NCBI RefSeq assembly: GCF_000979455.1
Contig: NZ_JJOY01000024.1
Span: 62,001-126,000 of the forward strand
Direction: 5' to 3'
DNA from: Methanosarcina sp. 2.H.T.1A.6
GTDB lineage: Archaea > Halobacteriota > Methanosarcinia > Methanosarcinales > Methanosarcinaceae
Length of the DNA: 64,000 nucleotides
The notes under the pieces were generated by a model. It was given only the letters and a program-made list of their open reading frames with translations. It was not told where the DNA came from and did no database searches. Below are positions 55,288 to 62,751 of the stretch, piece by piece. The number at the start of each line of letters is the position of its first letter. The stretch's first letter is position 1. A program made the position numbers and the translations under genes.

Positions 55288-55488
55288 TTATTCTTCTTTT
55301 TCCTCCATCAGCTCTTTAAGTCTTTTTTTCTCAGCAATTTGCCGGGCAATTCTTTCAGCTTCGGCTTTCTCTCTTTCTTCACGCATTTTTTTTGTGACTT
55401 TCTTTGTATAAATAAATACAAACAGTAGGGCAACAAATGAAATCAGCAAAAAAATGATTATCATGTTCAGTGTGGGTTCGATGTTCAT
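55288..55488 (-). CDS. Small TM plus coiled-coil protein, copy 2
   Basis: 66 residues: membrane helix (TLNMIIIFLLISFVALLFVFIYTKK) followed by a charged coiled coil (TKKMREEREKAEAERIARQIAEKKRLKELMEEKEE). Same layout, orientation and position as 54083, facing PEF-CTERM gene 2, so the pair was duplicated as a module. Confidence 0.7.
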   Translation of the reverse strand: MNIEPTLNMIIIFLLISFVALLFVFIYTKKVTKKMREEREKAEAERIARQIAEKKRLKELMEEKEE

Positions 55489-55527
55489 TCCCGGTCACCA
55501 TTAATAAGTTGGTGGGAGTTCTATTTG

Positions 55528-55848
55528 TTAATTTCTAAAAAATGGAAGAAAATCTTCTTCCTGAAAGCTTATTTTATAATATCCGCCATACCTTTCAGTA
55601 ATTTCCCTGGCAGTATTGTAGGCATCATACAGATTGTAGATCCAGAACAGCGGATAGAGGATGTAACCGATTAAAACTATTGCTCGGAAGCCGAAAAGAA
55701 ATGCAAGAATGATAAAGACAATCCCAATAGAGGCAAGAATGAAAAAGATAATCCCTTTCATGATCTGCCCGTTATAAATCTGCCCGAGGCCCGGGATGAA
55801 GAATGACAGTACTGCAGCAATACCGGGGGTTTTCCCTGGTTGAGACAT
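55528..55848 (-). CDS. TM2-like small membrane protein
   Basis: 106 residues. The opening GIAAVLSFFIPGLGQIYNGQIMKGIIFFILASIGIVFIIL is the TM2-domain type (PGxGQxYxG), followed by a second hydrophobic hairpin and FWIYNLYDAYNTAREI. Such proteins are common in archaea, function mostly unknown. Confidence 0.85.
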   Translation of the reverse strand: MSQPGKTPGIAAVLSFFIPGLGQIYNGQIMKGIIFFILASIGIVFIILAFLFGFRAIVLIGYILYPLFWIYNLYDAYNTAREITERYGGYYKISFQEEDFLPFFRN

Positions 55849-56010
55849 TTTTTATGCTCCCTTCCCTGTTTTTGATTGTTTTTTTCCAGGTAATATTTTC
55901 ACCGGGTAATATTTTCACCGGTTGATAGAGCCTATTTTTCGAACTCAAGTAAATATTCGTCATATAACCCGGATTAAATTAAAATCAAACTTGATTATTT
56001 GTCAAACTGA

Positions 56011-56382
56011 CTAAACATAATAAGCTACATAGAAGCGGTAAGCAACCTTAACTTCGTCCATTTCCCTGGATACCGGTTCAAAATCCAACTGATCAGTTTT
56101 GTAAACTTTTTCTCCGAAGTCTTTGAATGTGACCTCACATTTTGTATTTTCGGGAAGCTGAGCCTCAAAACTATCGCATTTTCTGCAGATTTTATGAATA
56201 AGAGTTTCTGTTTCTCCGGGACTAAAGGTTTTTTTGTTTTCAGGCCTGTAATTTACTTCAACCGTCAGTTCTTCTTTGCTGAGCAGATCTGCCCAGAAAC
56301 CAGAGAGTTCTGCTCCTTCTATCCTGTAGTCCTGAAGTTCGAAACTCCTTGTTATCGTGTTCTTTATCTTACCTTCTTCCAT
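56011..56382 (-). CDS. Hypothetical soluble protein
   Basis: 123 residues, no signal or membrane segment. Two Cys (HKICRKCDSF) could bind metal but lack a partner pair. Codon use and length look real. The family is not recognised. Confidence 0.6.
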   Translation of the reverse strand: MEEGKIKNTITRSFELQDYRIEGAELSGFWADLLSKEELTVEVNYRPENKKTFSPGETETLIHKICRKCDSFEAQLPENTKCEVTFKDFGEKVYKTDQLDFEPVSREMDEVKVAYRFYVAYYV

Positions 56383-56706
56383 ATATTTAGTTTAGAAAGT
56401 GGGTATATATAAACTATTTCAATAAACAACAGAGATACATTAAAAAAGGTATACAAAAGGGGAACTGACAAAATGAGATTTAGTCCATGAGGCTGAAATT
56501 CCGGCTGAAACTTCCAGTTGAATTGTTTTATTTTGGAGTCATGAAACTGTCGTTCGTGAAAACGCGCCCGTGAAAATGATATATAAATGCTGACAATAGC
56601 CCTGAAGTTTCGGGTGACTTAAACAAAAAAGCTCTTTTGACCCGGATTAATAAAAAGTGAAATTAAGAGTGAGTTTGGTCAAACTCAACTCATCTGGCCC
56701 TCTTAA
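56383..56706. other. Intergenic region
   Basis: No gene or precursor peptide for the radical SAM enzyme was found. TATA-like gatatataaat near 56578-56588. Confidence 0.45.
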
Positions 56707-57849
56707 TCAGATCTTCTTAAGCATGAGAGACATTATGCCCGGCTTTGAAGGTTTCATTGTCTGGGGCATAAACATATCCATGCCGCCAGCGGACCCGAAC
56801 ATTTCCTCGTTGACTCGTTTGGTTATTTCATCGAATATCATCTTATAGGCAACGCAGTGCGGGTCGACACCTTTTATTTCCCCGTCCGTGGGTACTATAG
56901 CATTGTAAGGGCATCCGCCTCTGCAGTACTTGATATGGGCGCATTTGCCGCATTCCGTGTCTACGTACTCCTTATATTGGTGCATGAGCTTCCAGGCATC
57001 GGACTGGGCGAGGTCTGCCATGGTTGGGTGGTCATATACATTGCCCATGACATACTCGGGCATGCCTACGAAACGGTAGCAGGGGTAGATTGCTCCATCA
57101 GGGCCCACTGCAAAGGTATCTCCCATGCAATCCACGAAGGTGCAGACAGTGCCTCTGCCTGTGAACACACACTTGCACAGGTGGTCAATGTTCATGACCT
57201 CAATCCTGCCCACGTTTTCCAGATATTTGTCCAGAAGGTAAATTAAGAGTTCCCCATACTCTTCAGGATCAAGTGCCCATTTCTCGGGGTTGTCATCCTT
57301 CAAAGACGGCAGGCAGGCGTGCAATTTAAGTGTTAAACCTTTTTCCAGGTAAAAATTGAAAATATCCTCCCTGAACTTTACGGAATGGGAGGTAAAAGTA
57401 GTGATGAATCTCACCAGCAGCCCGTGAGCTCTGGCAATCTCATAGCCTCTCATGGTCTTTTCATAGTACCCTTTTCCCCTCTGCAGGTCGTTAAGCTCCT
57501 GGGGACCATCCAGACTGGAACCGATTGGAATATTGTATTTGGCAAGAATCTCGGCTATTTCCGGGGTAAGCTTCCAGAGGTTTGTCTGTATGGCAAAAGC
57601 AACTCTCCTGGAACTCAAGCCTTCAGCCAGCAAGGGTAAGGCTTCCCGATAAAAGTCCGCTCCTGCCAGGAGAGGCTCTCCACCATGGAAGGTAAAAGTA
57701 ACCGAATCCCCCCTGAAGCCCTTAAGCCATTCAACCACTTCTTTAATGGTTTCGATACTCATTATCGGGGATTTTTCCTCGGAACTCCAGCAATAACTAC
57801 AATTCGCAGGGCAACCCAGGGTAGGGATTAGCATCACATGAAAAGGCAT
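56707..57849 (-). CDS. Radical SAM/SPASM peptide-modifying enzyme candidate
   Basis: 380 residues. The radical SAM cluster motif CPANCSYC (Cys13, 17, 20) is at the N-terminus, then TFTFHGGEPLLAG, and a C-terminal SPASM region with several Cys (CTFVDCMGDTFAVGPDGAIYPCYRF; CGKCAHIKYCRGGCPYNA; DPHC) for extra FeS clusters. This layout is that of anaerobic sulfatase maturases and methanogen enzymes thought to modify peptides. Neither a sulfatase nor a precursor peptide is adjacent. AGGTG precedes the start. Substrate unknown. Confidence 0.9.
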   Translation of the reverse strand: MPFHVMLIPTLGCPANCSYCWSSEEKSPIMSIETIKEVVEWLKGFRGDSVTFTFHGGEPLLAGADFYREALPLLAEGLSSRRVAFAIQTNLWKLTPEIAEILAKYNIPIGSSLDGPQELNDLQRGKGYYEKTMRGYEIARAHGLLVRFITTFTSHSVKFREDIFNFYLEKGLTLKLHACLPSLKDDNPEKWALDPEEYGELLIYLLDKYLENVGRIEVMNIDHLCKCVFTGRGTVCTFVDCMGDTFAVGPDGAIYPCYRFVGMPEYVMGNVYDHPTMADLAQSDAWKLMHQYKEYVDTECGKCAHIKYCRGGCPYNAIVPTDGEIKGVDPHCVAYKMIFDEITKRVNEEMFGSAGGMDMFMPQTMKPSKPGIMSLMLKKI

Positions 57850-58312
57850 ATTAAAGCACCTTTTTTATAAGCTTCTTTAAATTATTAGTAGTTTTCTAAA
57901 AGTTGTCCTTTCAGTAAATCAGTTGTTAAAGGATTCTTCAAAGAATTTTATTCTTCATTAAAAGTTTTCACTCTGCTAACTTCTCTCTGCTAACTTCTCT
58001 CTGCTAACTTCTCTCTGCTAATTTCACTCTGCTAATAGATAAGTAAATTTGATGAAGCCTAAATTGTAGTTCTAATTTTAGTTTCCTATACATTTAGATA
58101 GATTATTAATTAGTTAATTGAATCAAATCTCTTAAAGGGTTCTCAAACCCACTCAGAAAATATCCTTAATCGTTAAATCTTAAGTTTCAGTGCTTAATAT
58201 TTGAGATATTCTAAATCTAAAACACGTTCTAAAAGAGCATTTGGTGACTGACGACAGATCGTTTAAAGTTTGAACCTCCGGATTTAGAGGAGGATCAACT
58301 GAGGGGAATAGA
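57850..58312. other. Divergent promoter region with a minisatellite
   Basis: No gene. TATA-like cttataaaaa near the radical SAM start; the 14-bp tandem repeat is listed separately. Confidence 0.5.
57971..58038. repeat. Minisatellite, 14-bp unit
   Basis: Three exact copies of ctctgctaacttct, one variant (ctctgctaatttca) and a partial fifth. Confidence 0.95.
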
Positions 58313-58528
58313 ATGGCTAAATTTGAAGTTTATCCGGATGAATCCGGAGAATACCGTTTCAGATTGAGAGCAAGAAACGGGCAGATTATCGCTGTAAGCC
58401 AGGGCTACAAAAGCAAGGAAGGTTGCGTGAGGGGAATCCAGTCCGTAAAAGCAAATGCTCCGACTGCACGGATAGTTTTTCTTGAAGAGGAACCTGATAT
58501 AAAAAAAGGAGTTGGAGTTTCAGTTTAA
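58313..58528 (+). CDS. DUF1508 (YegP-like) protein
   Basis: 71 residues, one DUF1508 unit: KFEVYPDESGEYRFRLRARNGQIIAVSQGYKSKEGCVRGIQSVKANAPTARI. Bacterial YegP has two such units; the role is unknown. GAGGGG precedes the start. The last nine bases overlap the end of the convergent pyrophosphatase-like gene. Confidence 0.93.
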   Translation: MAKFEVYPDESGEYRFRLRARNGQIIAVSQGYKSKEGCVRGIQSVKANAPTARIVFLEEEPDIKKGVGVSV

Positions 58529-58927
58529 TCTCTCGAGTTCGATTCCTTCAAACCGGCATTTTGTGATTTTTCCTTCATGAAAAGCATAGAGAAATACTTT
58601 GAAAAGGGCATAAAGCCTGAAATAATAAGAAAGCAGGACAGGAGAACAAAAGCCACTGATATATACCAATCTCTTATCATCCCGGATAGAATTGTCAAGG
58701 AACCTTACAATCCCATCAAAGCTCTCCCTTTCAAGGGTGCTTCCTCTGGGCAGGCGGGGACCGAGCACAACCACATCTTCTTCCATGCCGTCCGGACTCG
58801 TTGTACCCTCTACGAAACCATAATTAAAGATAGTAGGCAGGGGAGAAATAAAAGCTCTTTCATAGCCTTTTTCTGTTTTTCGGTATTTCGAAAAACTGTA
58901 TTTGGGAGTTTCTATAAATATTTTCAT
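58520..58927 (-). CDS. Inorganic pyrophosphatase-like protein, probably not a normal PPase
   Basis: 135 residues, shorter than soluble PPases (about 170). The region IFNYGFVEGTTSPDGMEEDVVVLGPRLPRG matches the PPase core YNYGFIPxTxxxDGDPxDVLVL, but the middle Asp of DGDxxD is Met here. E. coli Asp65 and Asp70 positions are kept, Asp67 is lost. Activity may be changed or absent. A hydrophobic patch (SPVLLSYYFRLYALFKVFLYAF) near 95-116 is unlike PPase. GGA precedes the start. Confidence 0.7.
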   Translation of the reverse strand: MKIFIETPKYSFSKYRKTEKGYERAFISPLPTIFNYGFVEGTTSPDGMEEDVVVLGPRLPRGSTLERESFDGIVRFLDNSIRDDKRLVYISGFCSPVLLSYYFRLYALFKVFLYAFHEGKITKCRFEGIELERLN

Positions 58928-59310
58928 ATCAAATTTTCCTGCGTGTGTTCAGGATCAGCTTTTATCTCTATTTCGCTTTTTTCTTTTCTCAGGCTTTGTT
59001 TCTTTTTGTAGCTTTCGCAATTTCAATCCTTCTGTTACTCTGTATGATTTGTACTGGCTCAACAGAAAAAATAGAAACTGAAGCGTACTGAAAGGCAGAG
59101 AGTGAAAGTCAAATAATAAAATATACAAAGATGAAATGCCTGCATAAGTGCCTGAATAAGTGTCTGAATAAGTCCTGAATAAGTGCCTGAATAAGTGTCT
59201 GAATAAGTCCTGAATAAGTGTCTGAATAATTAAGTTTCCTATTAAGTGTCCTGATAAAGAACCTGAAATGATGAAAGGTCTGCAATTTTACCAGACAGAG
59301 GTGTCCTGAG
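58928..59310. other. Intergenic region with a minisatellite
   Basis: No gene. Holds the tandem repeat at 59138 and presumably promoters of both neighbours. Confidence 0.5.
59138..59230. repeat. Minisatellite, 11-12-bp unit
   Basis: About eight copies of cctgaataagtg with variants tctgaataagtg and cctgaataagt. Confidence 0.92.
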
Positions 59311-60306
59311 ATGAGTTTTCGAGATAGAGTGACCCTGCGAGATACAATGAAAGGAATAGTTGAAGAACCCCTGCTTCCCTTAGTCCCAAAGCGCTTTGAT
59401 TATGTAGGGGATATTGCAGTAATTTCTATCCCAAAGGAACTTGAGGCTTACAGGGACTCTATTGTTTCAAAGATTCTTTCGATGAGGGGCAATACCCGGG
59501 CTATACTCAACAAGGTCAGCAAGCTTGAAGGGGAACACAGGGTAGCCCAATTTGAACTTATCTCCGGAGAATCTGCAGAAACCCTTCACAGGGAAAACGG
59601 CTGCACATACAGAATGGATGTAAGAAAGGTTTTTTTCAATCCCAGGCTTTTCTGGGAAAGGGCACGTGTGGCCTCAAAAGTTCTTCCTGGAGAATCTGTT
59701 CTGATCCCTTTTGCAGGTGTGGGCCCCTTTGTGCTCCCTTCTGCAAGAAAAGGGGCAGTTGTCTTTGCAATCGAAATAAATCCTGACGCCTGTGCCTGCC
59801 TGAAAGAAAATGTCCGGTTGAACCGACTTGAAAGGCAGGTGACCGTAATCCAGGGAGACGCTGAGTCTATTCTTCGTAATCCCGGCTCTTTAAACCCTGA
59901 TATCAAGCCCGGAAACGTGGTTGAGATCGAAACCGGAAACGTGGTTGAGATCGAAACCGGAAATGCAGTTGAAACCGAAAGTGCAGTTGAAACCGAAAGT
60001 GCAGTTTTTCCTTCTGTAATTGCCGACTCCGAATCCGGGAAAATTAAAGGATTCCGGGTTTCGGAAAATGGGTTTGACAGAGCAATTGTGCCAACTCCTT
60101 ACGGCAGGGATCATTTTCTTTGTGAGGTTTCAGGACTTGTAAGAAAAGGAGGGAACATCCATTTTTACACTTTCAAAAAGGATTCTCAGATCCCTGGATT
60201 AATTGAAGAGTACGGAAAAATAGGGTTCGAGGTCGAATATTACAGGCGCTGCGGAAACGTTGCCCCAGGCGTCAGCAGGTGGGTTTTTGACCTGCTTAAA
60301 AAATAG
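59311..60306 (+). CDS. Trm5-type tRNA methyltransferase with internal repeat expansion
   Basis: 331 residues. The N-terminal part (LVPKRFDYVGDIAVISIPKELEAYRDSIVSKIL) and the core with SAM motif I (VLIPFAGVGPFVLPSARKG) and motif II (AIEINPDACACLKENVRLN) are those of archaeal Trm5, which makes m1G37 in tRNA. The usual N-L/P-P motif IV reads FDRAIVPTPYGRDHF, a variant. A low-complexity insert (GNVVEIETGNVVEIETGN then AVETESAVETESAV) at about 202-233 comes from DNA tandem repeats. Assignment as Trm5-like is good; position specificity is inferred. Confidence 0.85.
   Translation: MSFRDRVTLRDTMKGIVEEPLLPLVPKRFDYVGDIAVISIPKELEAYRDSIVSKILSMRGNTRAILNKVSKLEGEHRVAQFELISGESAETLHRENGCTYRMDVRKVFFNPRLFWERARVASKVLPGESVLIPFAGVGPFVLPSARKGAVVFAIEINPDACACLKENVRLNRLERQVTVIQGDAESILRNPGSLNPDIKPGNVVEIETGNVVEIETGNAVETESAVETESAVFPSVIADSESGKIKGFRVSENGFDRAIVPTPYGRDHFLCEVSGLVRKGGNIHFYTFKKDSQIPGLIEEYGKIGFEVEYYRRCGNVAPGVSRWVFDLLKK
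59913..60006. repeat. Intragenic tandem repeats in the Trm5-type gene
   Basis: A 27-base unit (ggaaacgtggttgagatcga + aaccgga region) occurs two to three times, then a smaller 18-base unit (gcagttgaaaccgaaagt) two to three times. All keep frame. Confidence 0.95.
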
Positions 60307-60827
60307 CCGCGTAAGACTGCAACCGGCCTGCCCCCGGATAAGAAAGGAAATTATATCGATCCCGAAAACCGTTTTTAGTCCAATCTTCATCGGATACCTC
60401 CGCCAGCTCGTCTGGCGGCCCTGCAAAAAAGAAGCAAGAAGACAGAAGAAAAAGAGATTAAAAAACGATATGCAAAAAAGTATTTTTCAGATAGAATTTA
60501 ATTCTGCTCCGTTTGGTATACTTACAGGTTTTTTTGTTGATTTCCCGTGCTGGTTTTTTGATTTTTTGTTGATCTCTTATAGGCTTCCCCGGTCATTTCT
60601 ACCTGTTAGTTTCTTACAGTGTTCTCAGGAGTTTTCACTTTCTGGTTCTTATTTTCACTTCTTTTTTGTCTGAAAGCCGCTCTCCTGCGTCGAGCGTGAC
60701 AGGAACGACCCAGTACGGCGAATAAGGTTGTATGGGTCAAAGAAATCGTAATTTAGTTCGCTTGAGCAAAGCTTTCAGTATTTAATTCGTCTTTTCAGCG
60801 GTTTTTTCAACCTTTAAACTGAGCTTT
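60307..60827. other. Intergenic region with a GC-rich hairpin
   Basis: No supported gene; the 137-codon frame across it has no protein character. Perfect hairpin ccgccag-ctcgt-ctggcgg at 60400-60418, about 95 bases past the Trm5-type stop. Confidence 0.5.
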
Positions 60828-62258
60828 TCAGTCCTCAAGCCCGAGATGTTTCATAATATGGTGGTAGTGCTCAGGAGACAGCCGGGAATAAAAGGCTCTT
60901 GTGACGACTTCACTTAGGGACGGATGGATGTCCATACTGCGGATAATTGGCTCTGCACTTCCCGATGCCGTGTACATGAGAGGAATAATCTGGTGGATCA
61001 GGACCGAAGCATGGGGTCCTATAATATGGGCGCCCAGAATTTTTTCTTCCTGCCCGTCCAGAATCACTTTTACGAAATAATCCCTGGCTTCCATAGCAGC
61101 TCCCTTTGCCGTATCTTCAAAGAGTTTAAAGCCTATCACGACCCTGTCTTCCCCGTACTCCTTAATAGCTTCCTGTTCTGACATCCCTACGCCTGCAATT
61201 TCAGGGTAGGAGAAAACTGCGTGCGGTACGGCATGGTAATCTGCCTTTACTTTTTCTTTCATGATTGCATTGAGGTAAACTATTCCGGACTCATAGTTTC
61301 CTACATGCTTGAGCAGATATTTTCCGTTTGCGTCCCCGAAAGCCCAGATATTTGGCTGGGAGGTTTCAAGATACTCGTTAACTAAAATCCAGCCGTGGGG
61401 ATCTGTCTTGATTCCTGCCCTTTCGGGTTGGAGGATATCAGTATTCGGGACTCTGCCTGTTGCCACCAGGATTTCGTCTACAGTAACTTTTGTCTCCTCT
61501 CCTGAGTTTCTTTCCTTTGCAACAACGGTTTTCTGCCTGTTACTTTCTTTTCTGACCTCTATGGCTTCGTGGTTTGTAAGGATCCGCATATATTCCGACA
61601 TCTTTATCCTGGCAAGTTCGGAGATTTCTGGCTCTTCCTGGGGAAGAAAATGCGAATTTCTTCCTATAACCGTGACTTCTGCCCCCATGGCTGAAAAGAA
61701 GTGCCCGTACTCGGCTCCTATGTAACTTCCCCCGAGAATGGCAAGACTTTTCGGGCATTCATTGAGTCCAAGTACAGTGTCGCTTGTAAGGTAGCCGGTT
61801 TCTTCAAGCCCTTTAACAGGCGGGATTGCAGGCCTTGAGCCCGTACACAGGAAGATCATCTCAGAGTGAAGGGTTTCTTCACCAACCCTGAGGGTATACG
61901 GGGATATAAATTCGGCAGCTTCGGGATAATAGTCAAGGTAAGTACTCTCAGTTAGCCCTTCCCTGATCATATCGATGTCTTCCCCTATCCTTCTGCGCAT
62001 CCTTTCCATGATCATGCGGAAGTCAATATCTTTTATCTCGAGCTTAATACCGAAAAGCGGAGCTGTCTCAAGTTCCCTGACAAGCTCTGCAGGGTAGAGC
62101 AGAAGCTTTGAAGGGATACACCCTTTTGTCAGGCAGATCCCCCCGGGTTCATCCTTATCTATAACAGCTATTTTGAGCTCCGGATTCGAATCGATAATTG
62201 AGTTCACATAGTTCATTCCGGAACCCGTGCCTATCACAATCAGGTCATAATTTTTCAT
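60828..62258 (-). CDS. Dihydrolipoamide dehydrogenase-type flavoprotein
   Basis: 476 residues, class I pyridine nucleotide-disulfide oxidoreductase. FAD site VIGTGSGMNYV at 8-18, redox pair GGICLTKGCIPSK (Cys42, Cys47), NAD(P) site ILGGSYIGAEYGHFFSAMG, second FAD segment WAFGDANGK, and a C-terminal dimer region with HPSLSEVV (catalytic His). No lipoyl enzyme gene is near, so the partner could be a glycine-cleavage or other disulfide system, or the enzyme may reduce another disulfide or metal. GAGGGG precedes the start. Confidence 0.9.
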   Translation of the reverse strand: MKNYDLIVIGTGSGMNYVNSIIDSNPELKIAVIDKDEPGGICLTKGCIPSKLLLYPAELVRELETAPLFGIKLEIKDIDFRMIMERMRRRIGEDIDMIREGLTESTYLDYYPEAAEFISPYTLRVGEETLHSEMIFLCTGSRPAIPPVKGLEETGYLTSDTVLGLNECPKSLAILGGSYIGAEYGHFFSAMGAEVTVIGRNSHFLPQEEPEISELARIKMSEYMRILTNHEAIEVRKESNRQKTVVAKERNSGEETKVTVDEILVATGRVPNTDILQPERAGIKTDPHGWILVNEYLETSQPNIWAFGDANGKYLLKHVGNYESGIVYLNAIMKEKVKADYHAVPHAVFSYPEIAGVGMSEQEAIKEYGEDRVVIGFKLFEDTAKGAAMEARDYFVKVILDGQEEKILGAHIIGPHASVLIHQIIPLMYTASGSAEPIIRSMDIHPSLSEVVTRAFYSRLSPEHYHHIMKHLGLED

Positions 62259-62751
62259 AATTTTCCCCTCACAGCAAGCATAAAATAAGATCTCAACCAG
62301 TTACTGGATTTGTTAACTGGATTTGTTAACTGCAATAATTATCTGTCTGTTTTGCTAATTACACTTATCCTTAAATAAAATGATTCTTATAGCAAAAGAA
62401 GACCTAAACCCACTCAATCACAATTCTAAAAAAGACTGTCTCCCGGATTGCAGGGGAAAGATACTTTCTTAGATATAAAATTAGTAGCAGATGTCTGTCT
62501 TTCTGAGATACAAAATTAGTAGCAGGTGTCTGTGGAGTAAAGTTTCTTACAAAAAAGTTACTTTGATCTTTGAATATCTTCCAGAGCCGGCGTGAAAACC
62601 TTTCCGAGCGTAAGTAATAAGATACATAAATATTTTTAAATCATATTTCATTTTAAATAATTGTTTGAAGGAAAAACAACTATCTTTTTATAAAGAAAAA
62701 CCTATTTTATGTAGCTTCTCAGGAAGAATAAAAAACAAAAGATGGCTTAGA
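62259..62751. other. Divergent intergenic region
   Basis: No gene. Two direct copies of a ~28-base block (agata.aaaattagtagcag.tgtctgt) at about 62471-62535, and a short ggatttgttaact repeat at 62306-62331. Confidence 0.6.

Noticed and set aside
60260-60673. 137-codon frame after the Trm5-type gene
   Set aside because: It overlaps the end of that gene and continues as Phe/Ser-rich noise, with no start signal.
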